From NCBI GenBank assembly GCA_019323355.1, contig JAHWHI010000025.1, forward strand, positions 1 through 26,065: a stretch of 26,065 nt of DNA, read 5' to 3'. The notes below the pieces were generated by a model that searched no databases, was not told the DNA's origin, and saw nothing but the letters and a program-made list of their open reading frames with translations. The position numbers and the translations under genes are program-made. This DNA comes from Candidatus Woesearchaeota archaeon. Lineage in GTDB: Archaea; Nanobdellota; Nanobdellia; Woesearchaeales; WJKV01. Of this stretch, positions 1 to 5,661 are shown piece by piece. The first letter of the stretch is position 1; the number at the start of each line of letters is the position of its first letter.

Positions 1-317
1 GAGAGGATGCTAAACGTGCAATAGAATTGCTTCAGTTCTGTCTTGCAGAGATTGCAACTGATAGAGAGACTGGAAAGATAGATATTGACAGGATTACTTC
101 AGGAATTTCTGCGAGTGACCGTGGAAAAATTGCAGGTGTCAGAGAAATTATCAATGAACTTGAGAATAAGATAGGAAAAGTCATTCCGATTGATGATATT
201 ATCAAGGTAGCAGAAGGAAAAGGCATCCCAGCTGCAAAAGTAGAGGAGACTATCGAAAAATTAAAGCGATCAGGAGACATCTTCGAGCCGAAAAACGGTT
301 TTATCCAGAAGTTATAA
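1..317 (+). CDS. mcm: MCM replicative helicase, C-terminal fragment
   Basis: The 5' end is cut by the window; the reading frame is open from base 3. The visible ~104 residues match the end of archaeal MCM: the last AAA+ helix (EDAKRAIELL), the segment TGKIDIDRITSGISASDR, and a C-terminal winged helix ending in GDIFEPKNGFIQKL. MCM is the hexameric ATPase that unwinds DNA at the fork. In this family the winged helix is non-catalytic and modulates helicase activity. Walker motifs lie outside the window. The next gene has its own TATA box 45 bp downstream of the stop, so MCM is not obligatorily cotranscribed with it. Its position about 2 kb from a candidate origin fits a replication island. Identification is by motif recall and is strong because the winged helix and preceding linker are distinctive. 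Confidence 0.93.
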   Translation, partial: EDAKRAIELLQFCLAEIATDRETGKIDIDRITSGISASDRGKIAGVREIINELENKIGKVIPIDDIIKVAEGKGIPAAKVEETIEKLKRSGDIFEPKNGFIQKL

Positions 318-331
318 AGCCAATGCAAATT

Positions 332-340
332 CTTATATAT
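332..340 (+). promoter_or_regulatory. TATA box of the RPA-like gene
   Basis: CTTATATAT is centred about 26 bp upstream of the ATG at 362. That spacing places transcription initiation at or next to the start codon, so the mRNA is probably leaderless. No Shine-Dalgarno sequence precedes the ATG. Confidence 0.7.
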
Positions 341-361
341 TGAATTATTTTATCTCGGGAC

Positions 362-1078
362 ATGAATCAAAAATTCAACCGCCTAGTTGCTTTCCCTACA
401 TTGATCTCAGATATTTATAAGTATGAATTTAAAAAAGGCGAGGGGGAATGGGATCCAAGCTATCTAGATTTTGGATATAGAAAGGTTTCAAGAGTTGTAA
501 TTGTTGGAACAATCGTAGACAACAGGATTGCTGAAGCAAACACGGTTACAGTAGATGACGGAAGCGGAACCATTGATGTCCGGGAGTTTGTCGACGAGAA
601 TAAAGCAAGAAAATTGCTGGAAAAACAGCAGATCGGAGAGATTGTCCTGATAATAGGCCGGATAAGAGAATATAATTCGCAAAGATATATTCTTCCAGAG
701 ATACTCAAGGGCACTGACGCAAATTGGGCAAGATACAACCTTATGAAAGCGAAAATCGACAATAAAAGGCACAAAAAAGAGGAAGTGACTATCCGGACAC
801 CTGAAGTTTCTGCTCCAATAAAAAAAGACAAAGATGTCGGAAGAGAGGAAGATTTGGAAGTGGAAGAAGAATCAATCGATGATAAGCCTCTTGACCAGAT
901 AATAAATAAATCAGATATAATTTTGAAGATAATCAGTGAAGAGGATAAGGGAGATGGTGTTGACATTGTCGAAGTAGTAGAAAAATCAATGCTTGACAAT
1001 TGCGAACAGATAGTTAATGACCTTCTTGCGTCAGGAGATCTTTTTATGGTGAAGCCAGGAAGAGTAAAAGTTCTATAA
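362..1078 (+). CDS. RPA-like single-stranded DNA-binding protein (OB fold + C-terminal winged helix)
   Basis: 238 residues. Residues ~38-125 read as an OB fold of the RPA/RPA32 type: strand-rich segments such as VVIVGTIVDNRI, then VTVDDGSGTIDVREF, then EIVLIIGRIREYNSQRYILP. A charged linker (~130-180, Lys/Glu rich) follows, then a C-terminal winged helix (~185-238) ending GDLFMVKPGRVKVL. Family knowledge: such proteins coat single-stranded DNA at forks and use a C-terminal winged helix as a protein-interaction module. Its tail resembles that of the MCM encoded just upstream. The start at 362 is supported by the TATA spacing (leaderless). It converges with the SpoIIM-family gene, with 11 bp between stops. 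Role in replication is inferred from fold and neighbours; the exact RPA subclass is uncertain. Confidence 0.8.
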   Translation: MNQKFNRLVAFPTLISDIYKYEFKKGEGEWDPSYLDFGYRKVSRVVIVGTIVDNRIAEANTVTVDDGSGTIDVREFVDENKARKLLEKQQIGEIVLIIGRIREYNSQRYILPEILKGTDANWARYNLMKAKIDNKRHKKEEVTIRTPEVSAPIKKDKDVGREEDLEVEEESIDDKPLDQIINKSDIILKIISEEDKGDGVDIVEVVEKSMLDNCEQIVNDLLASGDLFMVKPGRVKVL

Positions 1079-1089
1079 TTTATTTATAG

Positions 1090-1923
1090 CTAACCCAATA
1101 ATGTTACTAAACTGGGAGTGATAAATACTTCTACTAATGTTGCGAGGAATAACATCAACAATGCAATCATTATCAGTTCAGAAGAATCAAATATTATTTT
1201 GAAGAATTTCTTGCTTCCAAAATCATGCTTGATCACAGCTACAGATATTATGCCTCCTGCAAGTGCTCCAACAAAGTATGCTGCCATCTCCAAAACCCCA
1301 TGCGGCATATACCTAACAAATCCAAGACCAACAGCATGAATAGAAGTATAAGACAAAAGTTTTGTCCTGATAAAGCTTCCAATAAAAGCGCCTCCAACAG
1401 AAGCGTTCCATACTAAGATAAAAATTGCACCTGCGCCATAAAGGAATGAAAATAATATACAAAATATTAGGACTTTTACATTATTAAAGAAAATTGATGT
1501 GATATATTTAGGGTATATTGCTGATCCGCTTGCAACAGCTGCATTCAGATTGCTTATAGTATCATATTGTGTGCTGAATAAGGTGTTTGCAAGGTTTTCA
1601 GGCAATAGCAATGCCCAGAGTGTGAATGCTGCAAAAAAACCTAAAAACAAAAATACAAAAAGCGCTATTGTCTTTCCATGCTCTTTCAAGAGATTAAACT
1701 CATTATTAATCAACAGATCATTGAGCTCTTCTGTCTTGATTGAAACGTACATGAAATGAAATGCTGCAAACGCTGTGAAAAAGACAATTACCAGGCTAGC
1801 ATTATTCTTGAATAACACCAGGCCTATGATTATAGCAATGGACGCATAGATGAAGCCCATCAAAAACACAAGAAAAGGTCGTTTTTTGATCTTTTCATAG
1901 TCTAATAAGGATTCTAGTACCAT
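1090..1923 (-). CDS. SpoIIM-family (COG1300-like) integral membrane protein
   Basis: 277 residues with about six hydrophobic segments (e.g. ~17-37, 43-60, 85-108, 148-172, 215-232, 250-270). The conserved signature of the stage II sporulation protein M family is visible at ~207-212 (PHGVLE), followed by a glycine-rich helix (FVGALAGGII). In spore-forming bacteria SpoIIM takes part in engulfment with a peptidoglycan hydrolase. In archaea the family is widespread, has no established function, and cannot act in sporulation. It is the only minus-strand gene in the replication island and is convergent with the RPA-like gene. ATG at 1923 is supported by an AT-rich TATA-like element ~29 bp upstream on the minus strand. 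Family assignment is confident; function unknown. Confidence 0.85.
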   Translation of the reverse strand: MVLESLLDYEKIKKRPFLVFLMGFIYASIAIIIGLVLFKNNASLVIVFFTAFAAFHFMYVSIKTEELNDLLINNEFNLLKEHGKTIALFVFLFLGFFAAFTLWALLLPENLANTLFSTQYDTISNLNAAVASGSAIYPKYITSIFFNNVKVLIFCILFSFLYGAGAIFILVWNASVGGAFIGSFIRTKLLSYTSIHAVGLGFVRYMPHGVLEMAAYFVGALAGGIISVAVIKHDFGSKKFFKIIFDSSELIMIALLMLFLATLVEVFITPSLVTLLG

Positions 1924-1946
1924 TCGGCTTTTTTATACTATTCTGG

Positions 1947-1956
1947 GATTTAAAAA
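1947..1956 (-). promoter_or_regulatory. TATA-like element of the SpoIIM-family gene
   Basis: On the minus strand the stretch reads TTTTTAAATC and lies ~25-33 bp upstream of the ATG at 1923, consistent with a leaderless start. It is back-to-back with the TATA box of aIF2-beta, giving a compact divergent promoter region of under 90 bp. Confidence 0.5.
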
Positions 1957-1980
1957 TGTTACGTTTATTAATTGTCAAAC

Positions 1981-1988
1981 TTTTTATA
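1981..1988 (+). promoter_or_regulatory. TATA box of the aIF2-beta gene
   Basis: TTTTTATA is centred ~26 bp upstream of the ATG at 2011, with no Shine-Dalgarno sequence between. This predicts a leaderless transcript. Confidence 0.65.
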
Positions 1989-2010
1989 GTACTTCAAGAT
2001 AACAGATTGT

Positions 2011-2415
2011 ATGGATTATAATGAGTTACTCTCAAAAGCAAGAAAAGAGCTCCCAGAAGCTATTTCTAGTAAAGAGAGGTTTGAAATTCCAAAAGTACTA
2101 GGTCATGTTCAAGGCAATAGGACAATTGTGAGTAATTTTGTCCAGATAGCGAAAACATTAGGTAGAGAGCCTGAGCACCTGTTGAAATACGTTCTCAAGG
2201 AGACAGCTACTCCTGGAAAGATGATCGGCCAGCGATTAATCCTTGGAAGCAAAGTATCTGCTTCCCTATTAAACCAAAAAGTCAGGCAATATGCAAATAC
2301 TTATGTTCTATGCCCTGATTGTGGAAAACCTGATACAGAACTGGTCAAAGAAAAGGGTATCTCTATGCTGAAATGTACTGCATGCGGCGCTAAACATCCT
2401 GTAAGGCTTATTTAG
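2011..2415 (+). CDS. eif2b: Translation initiation factor aIF2 subunit beta
   Basis: 134 residues, normal length for archaeal aIF2-beta. The N-terminal helix and core (LPEAISSKERFEIPKV, then GNRTIVSNF) and the central domain (AKTLGREPEHLLKYVLKE) match the family. A C-terminal zinc ribbon has cysteines C101, C104, C122 and C125 (CPDC...CTAC). The protein is the beta subunit of the heterotrimeric GTPase that brings initiator Met-tRNA to the small ribosomal subunit. ATG at 2011 fits the leaderless TATA spacing and the usual N-terminus (MDYNELL). It sits between the replication genes and the candidate origin; linkage of aIF2-beta to replication genes is common in archaea. Identification is highly confident. 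Confidence 0.96.
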   Translation: MDYNELLSKARKELPEAISSKERFEIPKVLGHVQGNRTIVSNFVQIAKTLGREPEHLLKYVLKETATPGKMIGQRLILGSKVSASLLNQKVRQYANTYVLCPDCGKPDTELVKEKGISMLKCTACGAKHPVRLI

Positions 2416-2430
2416 AGTACTTTCAGCTCC

Positions 2431-2462
2431 ATAAGAAACAATATTAAACCTTTATTTCTTAT
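2431..2462. repeat. Inverted repeat after aIF2-beta (possible terminator stem)
   Basis: Perfect 8-bp arms ATAAGAAA (2431-2438) and TTTCTTAT (2455-2462) enclose a 16-nt AT-rich loop, starting 15 bp after the aIF2-beta stop. It could mark transcript termination before the origin, or belong to the origin architecture. The stem is AT-rich and weak. Confidence 0.4.
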
Positions 2463-2472
2463 GAGTGATTTT

Positions 2473-2502
2473 AAGAGTCACCCTATGATTTCTCATGGAA
2501 AC
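2473..2502 (-). promoter_or_regulatory. ORB-like element, left copy
   Basis: On the minus strand it reads GTTTCCATGAGAAATCA then TAGGGTGACTCTT. It aligns with the right copy over about 27 positions with few differences: both have TCCA, then GAAATCA, then a G-run, then a TGACTC/TCACTC end. The layout (short dyad-like core followed by a G-string) resembles described archaeal origin recognition boxes. Confidence 0.6.
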
Positions 2503-2569
2503 ATAATCATTGAAAAATTTGATCTTCTTTGCTTTCAGAATGCTCTTCAATTGGTGAATTTCAAACTTA

Positions 2570-2795
2570 TTATTTATTTTTTTCTTATATATTATATTAT
2601 AATAAATAAATTATTTATTATATTATATATAATATAATTTACAATATATTTATTTTCTATATTGAAAATAATAATGCTCCGTGTTCTGAATTATTGTCAA
2701 TATTGTAAAAAAATCACTTTCACTTTACTTATATATAATAATATTTGTAATTATAATAATAAATAAAAAAGAAAAAAATATTTTTTATTAACTCA
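2570..2795. other. Extremely AT-rich block, candidate duplex unwinding element
   Basis: About 225 bp with hardly any G or C. For example, 2581-2640 contains a single C. It contains a perfect 12-bp inverted repeat with one central base (2598-2609 / 2611-2622, arm TATAATAAATAA). It also holds a 12-of-13 inverted repeat (2660-2672 / 2690-2702) whose loop carries the only GC-rich island (GCTCCGTG), and a perfect 10-bp inverted repeat (2638-2647 / 2700-2709). The flanking ORB-like elements suggest an origin melting region. No convincing gene lies in it. Confidence 0.65.
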
Positions 2796-2796
2796 T

Positions 2797-2826
2797 TCTC
2801 CAAACGAAATCAAGGGGTCACTCCTT
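2797..2826 (+). promoter_or_regulatory. ORB-like element, right copy
   Basis: Contains TCCAAACGAAATCAAGGGG (2799-2817) followed by TCACTCCTT. The G-run after the core matches the G-string of archaeal ORBs. Opposite in orientation to the copy at 2473-2502, with the AT-rich block between. Confidence 0.65.
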
Positions 2827-2843
2827 AGAAGATATAAAGAAAT

Positions 2844-2852
2844 GTTTATATA
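2844..2852 (+). promoter_or_regulatory. TATA box of orc1/cdc6
   Basis: GTTTATATA predicts transcription from about 2874-2880, giving a ~45-50-nt leader before the cdc6 ATG at 2926. The leader carries a good Shine-Dalgarno sequence (AAGGTGAT, 2915-2922). The third ORB-like element directly abuts the TATA box on its downstream side. Confidence 0.65.
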
Positions 2853-2871
2853 CCTTCTTTTCGTTTGGAAC
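2852..2871 (-). promoter_or_regulatory. ORB-like element overlapping the cdc6 promoter
   Basis: On the minus strand it reads GTTCCAAACGAAAAGAAGGT, sharing the 10-mer CCAAACGAAA with the element at 2797-2826 but in the opposite orientation. It lies between the TATA box and the predicted transcription start, so Orc1/Cdc6 bound here would block its own promoter. Confidence 0.6.
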
Positions 2872-2925
2872 TTATTGTTAATGAAGCTCAGCAAGGTCTT
2901 CATTTGATAAAAACAAGGTGATTTT

Positions 2926-4134
2926 ATGTCTGAAAAGAGGCTGATAAATTTTTTTGAGAAGTTTTTGGAAAAAGAACCCTTATTCAAAAACAAAAAGGTT
3001 CTACAGTCAGATTATACTCCTGAAAGTATAAAACATAGGGAGGATAGTGTGAATCAAATAGCAGAGGTCCTAGCTCCAGCATTAAGATTGGATAAGCCCT
3101 CGAACTTGTTTCTGTACGGTAAGACTGGAACTGGAAAGACAGTCACAGTCAAATTCACAACAAACAATATTTTAGAGGTTGCCAAGAGCAAGGAGATTCC
3201 TATTAAAGTTGTCTATATCAACTGTAAGCTTAAGAAGGTTGCAGATACAGAATACAGGCTTATTGCAGAATTGATCAGAAAATTAGGAGGGAGTGTTCCA
3301 GCAACAGGACTTCCCACAGAAGAGGTGTATAAACAATTTTTCAATATGATTGATACTCAAAAGCAGATATTGATCTTAGTCCTTGACGAGATAGATCAAT
3401 TGGTCGACAAAATTGGTGATGAGATCCTTTATTCCCTGACAAGGATCAATTCAGACCTGCAGAACGCACAGGTTAGTATTGTTGGAATATCCAACGATTT
3501 GATATTTGCAAACAACCTTGATCCTAGGATCAAATCTTCTCTCTCTGAAGAAGAGCTTGTCTTTGCTCCATATAATGCGCTCCAGCTTAAAGATATACTA
3601 CATTCCCGGGCAACTGTTGCTTTCAAGCCAGAAGTAATCACAAACGGAGTTATTGAGAAATGTGCTGCTTATGCAGCAAGAGAGCATGGTGACGCGCGCC
3701 GCGCCCTGGAACTGCTAAGGGTTGCAGGTGAGATAGCAGAAAGGAAAGGATTTGCCCAGATAGAAATAAACCATCTGGATGATGCAGAGCACAAGATAGA
3801 AAAAGACCGAATCATTGATTCAATCGATTGCCAGCCAAAACAGTTTCATCTTGTTCTTTATTCAATCTTTTCTATTTTTAATAAAAGAAGAGACTATATC
3901 CATACAGGAGAGGTCTATGATGTTTACAAAGCAGTCTGTCTCCAGACTAACCAACGACCATTGACTCAAAGGAGAGTGTCTGACATAATTGGAGAGCTTG
4001 ACATGCTTGGTATAATAAATGCAAAAACAATTTCAAAAGGGAGATATGGCAGGACAAGAGATATTACTGTTTCAATCCCACAAGATATCAAGAAGAAGAT
4101 CGACAACATACTCAAGAATAAACTCGATCTATAA
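2926..4134 (+). CDS. cdc6: Orc1/Cdc6 origin-recognition AAA+ ATPase
   Basis: 402 residues, typical length. Walker A is G65-T72 (GKTGTGKT), Walker B is LVLDEID with D154-E155, sensor 1 is at VGISND, and sensor 2 is at ~R258 (GDARRALELLRVAGE). A C-terminal winged helix (~310-390) ends before the stop. The protein binds ORB sequences at origins and loads MCM in archaea. The start is set by the Shine-Dalgarno AAGGTGAT (2915-2922), three bases before the ATG. It lies directly downstream of the candidate origin and 26 bp upstream of DP1. The ORB-like copy in its promoter suggests autoregulation. A micro-ORF (2881-2907) lies in the predicted leader. Identification is firm. Confidence 0.96.
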   Translation: MSEKRLINFFEKFLEKEPLFKNKKVLQSDYTPESIKHREDSVNQIAEVLAPALRLDKPSNLFLYGKTGTGKTVTVKFTTNNILEVAKSKEIPIKVVYINCKLKKVADTEYRLIAELIRKLGGSVPATGLPTEEVYKQFFNMIDTQKQILILVLDEIDQLVDKIGDEILYSLTRINSDLQNAQVSIVGISNDLIFANNLDPRIKSSLSEEELVFAPYNALQLKDILHSRATVAFKPEVITNGVIEKCAAYAAREHGDARRALELLRVAGEIAERKGFAQIEINHLDDAEHKIEKDRIIDSIDCQPKQFHLVLYSIFSIFNKRRDYIHTGEVYDVYKAVCLQTNQRPLTQRRVSDIIGELDMLGIINAKTISKGRYGRTRDITVSIPQDIKKKIDNILKNKLDL

Positions 4135-4136
4135 TT
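4129..4136 (+). promoter_or_regulatory. TATA-like element of the DP1 gene
   Basis: CTATAATT spans the cdc6 stop codon and is centred ~28 bp upstream of the DP1 ATG at 4161. A leaderless internal promoter in addition to any read-through from cdc6 is plausible. Confidence 0.45.
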
Positions 4137-4160
4137 GCTATCTCTCTTACTTATGGTACG

Positions 4161-5660
4161 ATGCTAGCAGATATTAATTCAAAAAAGGATTTTATCCAGC
4201 ACTTTTTCCAGAAAGGTGTACTTATAGAACCAGATGCTCTTCAAGATGTTGACGAGACTAAAGTTCAGTTCAATGCACTTGCAGAGTATCTTAAAAATAA
4301 ACAGGATTCTATCAAACAAGAGGACATCCAGAATTTTCTGAAGCAGGATATCTCCCAGGACATCTCTTCATCAGGTGTCAAAACTCCAAGCAGCAGTAAA
4401 TACAATGTCAAGATAGTATTTAATTATATTGACGAGAAAAGAAAAAGGACTGCAGCTGATTTCGTCACTTATTATAATAGAAGGTATCAGGCATTAAGCA
4501 AGCTTCTTCGTTCACGTTCGGAGTTATTGAACCTTACTTCTATCAGCAAGGTGGGGCAGGACAATAACAAATCCTTTGACCAGATTTCTGTGATCGGAAT
4601 GATAACAGATATTTCTGAGACAAAAAACAAACATTTTATCCTAGAGGTTGAGGATAATACTGGAAAAATCAAAGTGTTGTTGAGCAACAAAAAGGAAGAA
4701 CTGATCAAGATTGGAAAAGATCTGGTCCTTGACGAGGTCATAGGGATAACTGGAGGTTATGGAAAAGACATAATCTTTGCAAACAAAGTGGTAATTCCAG
4801 ATATCCCGTTAAATAAAGAGCTTAAAAAATCCCCTGATGAAGCATACGCAGTGTTTCTTTCAGACCTTCACATAGGAAGCAAAGAATTCATGGATGAAGA
4901 ATTCAATAAATTCCTCAAATGGATAAATGGCGAGATGGGTAATGAGAAACAAAAGAGTATTGCAAAGAAGATTGGATATGTCATAATTGCAGGTGATTTG
5001 ATTGAAGGCATCGGCATCCACCCTAATCAGGAGGCAGTGCTTAAGATCAAGGATATTAAGAAACAATACGAAAGATGTGCAGAACTTCTGTCCAAGATTC
5101 CCCCTCATATCCAGATTGTTCTTAGTCCCGGAAACCACGACCCTCCAAGATTGGCAGATCCCCAGCCAGTGCTCCATAGGGAATACGCAGAATCTCTCTG
5201 GAAACTGCCTAATGTGATCATGACAACCAGTCCAGGAATAGTAAATATACATTCCTCTGAGAAATTTCCAGGGTTTGATGTTTTGGTGTATCATGGAAAC
5301 TCCCTGTTTTATTATGTTGATAAGATCCAGAGGCTGAGAGAGGCTGGAGGTGTTGACAAGATTGATGTGACATTAAGATATCTTCTTCAGAAACGCCATC
5401 TCGCACCCGCCCATGGATCGACTTTATTTATCCCAGATACTAGGTCAGATCCTCTTGTGATAGAGAAGATTCCTGATTTTTTGGTTGTAGGCCACATACA
5501 TAAGGCTGCAGCCTCTAATTATCGTAGCACTACTCTTATCAGCGGAAGCTGTTGGGACGGAATAAGTGACTATGCATTAAAGCACGGCTCCCATCCAGAG
5601 CCAGCAAGAGCAATAATTGTAAATTTACAGACAAGGCAGTTAAACATTATGAAATTTTAA
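4161..5660 (+). CDS. polB: DNA polymerase D small subunit (DP1), 3'-5' proofreading exonuclease
   Basis: 499 residues. An N-terminal helical region (1-90) and an OB-fold domain (~140-215, containing SVIGMITDISETKNKHFILE) precede a calcineurin/Mre11-type phosphoesterase domain. Metal-ligand motifs are intact: D235-H237 (SDLHIGS), D279 (AGDLIEG), N325-H326-D327 (GNHD), H378 (YHGNS), and H445/H447 (GHIH). An active proofreading exonuclease is therefore expected. DP1 pairs with DP2 to form PolD, the main replicative polymerase in most non-crenarchaeal archaea. One base separates its stop from the DP2 ATG, so the two are cotranscribed and probably translationally coupled. A PIP-like segment KDFIQHFF occurs near the N-terminus, with Lys in place of the consensus Gln. 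The start is supported by TATA spacing. Confidence 0.96.
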   Translation: MLADINSKKDFIQHFFQKGVLIEPDALQDVDETKVQFNALAEYLKNKQDSIKQEDIQNFLKQDISQDISSSGVKTPSSSKYNVKIVFNYIDEKRKRTAADFVTYYNRRYQALSKLLRSRSELLNLTSISKVGQDNNKSFDQISVIGMITDISETKNKHFILEVEDNTGKIKVLLSNKKEELIKIGKDLVLDEVIGITGGYGKDIIFANKVVIPDIPLNKELKKSPDEAYAVFLSDLHIGSKEFMDEEFNKFLKWINGEMGNEKQKSIAKKIGYVIIAGDLIEGIGIHPNQEAVLKIKDIKKQYERCAELLSKIPPHIQIVLSPGNHDPPRLADPQPVLHREYAESLWKLPNVIMTTSPGIVNIHSSEKFPGFDVLVYHGNSLFYYVDKIQRLREAGGVDKIDVTLRYLLQKRHLAPAHGSTLFIPDTRSDPLVIEKIPDFLVVGHIHKAAASNYRSTTLISGSCWDGISDYALKHGSHPEPARAIIVNLQTRQLNIMKF

Positions 5661-5661
5661 G

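Larger units (their letters stand above)
2465..2875. other. Candidate chromosomal replication origin (oriC)
   Basis: Most of the 510-bp gene gap 2416-2925 immediately upstream of cdc6. A left ORB-like element (2473-2502, minus orientation) and a right one (2797-2826, plus) point inward or outward symmetrically around an extremely AT-rich block (~2570-2795) containing long inverted repeats, the expected arrangement of origin recognition boxes around a duplex unwinding element. A third, shorter ORB-like copy (2852-2871, minus) sits next to the cdc6 promoter. Archaeal origins are typically adjacent to orc1/cdc6. Inference from sequence architecture only; no skew analysis was possible in this window. 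Confidence 0.72.

Noticed and set aside
460..999. 179-codon minus-strand ORF antisense to the RPA-like gene
   Set aside because: Serine-rich shadow in the antisense frame of a confident gene; no promoter or motif.
2461..2637. 58-codon ORF starting MSDFKSHPMISHG and running into the AT-rich block
   Set aside because: The second half is only Ile, Tyr, Asn, Lys, Leu and Phe codons forced by A/T composition, the ATG has no ribosome site, and the nearest TATA-like box is too close. It also overlaps the left ORB-like element.
4180..4215. DP1 N-terminal KDFIQHFF as a true PIP box
   Set aside because: The invariant Gln is Lys and the segment is likely helical; mentioned only as a weak possibility alongside the clear DP2 PIP box.
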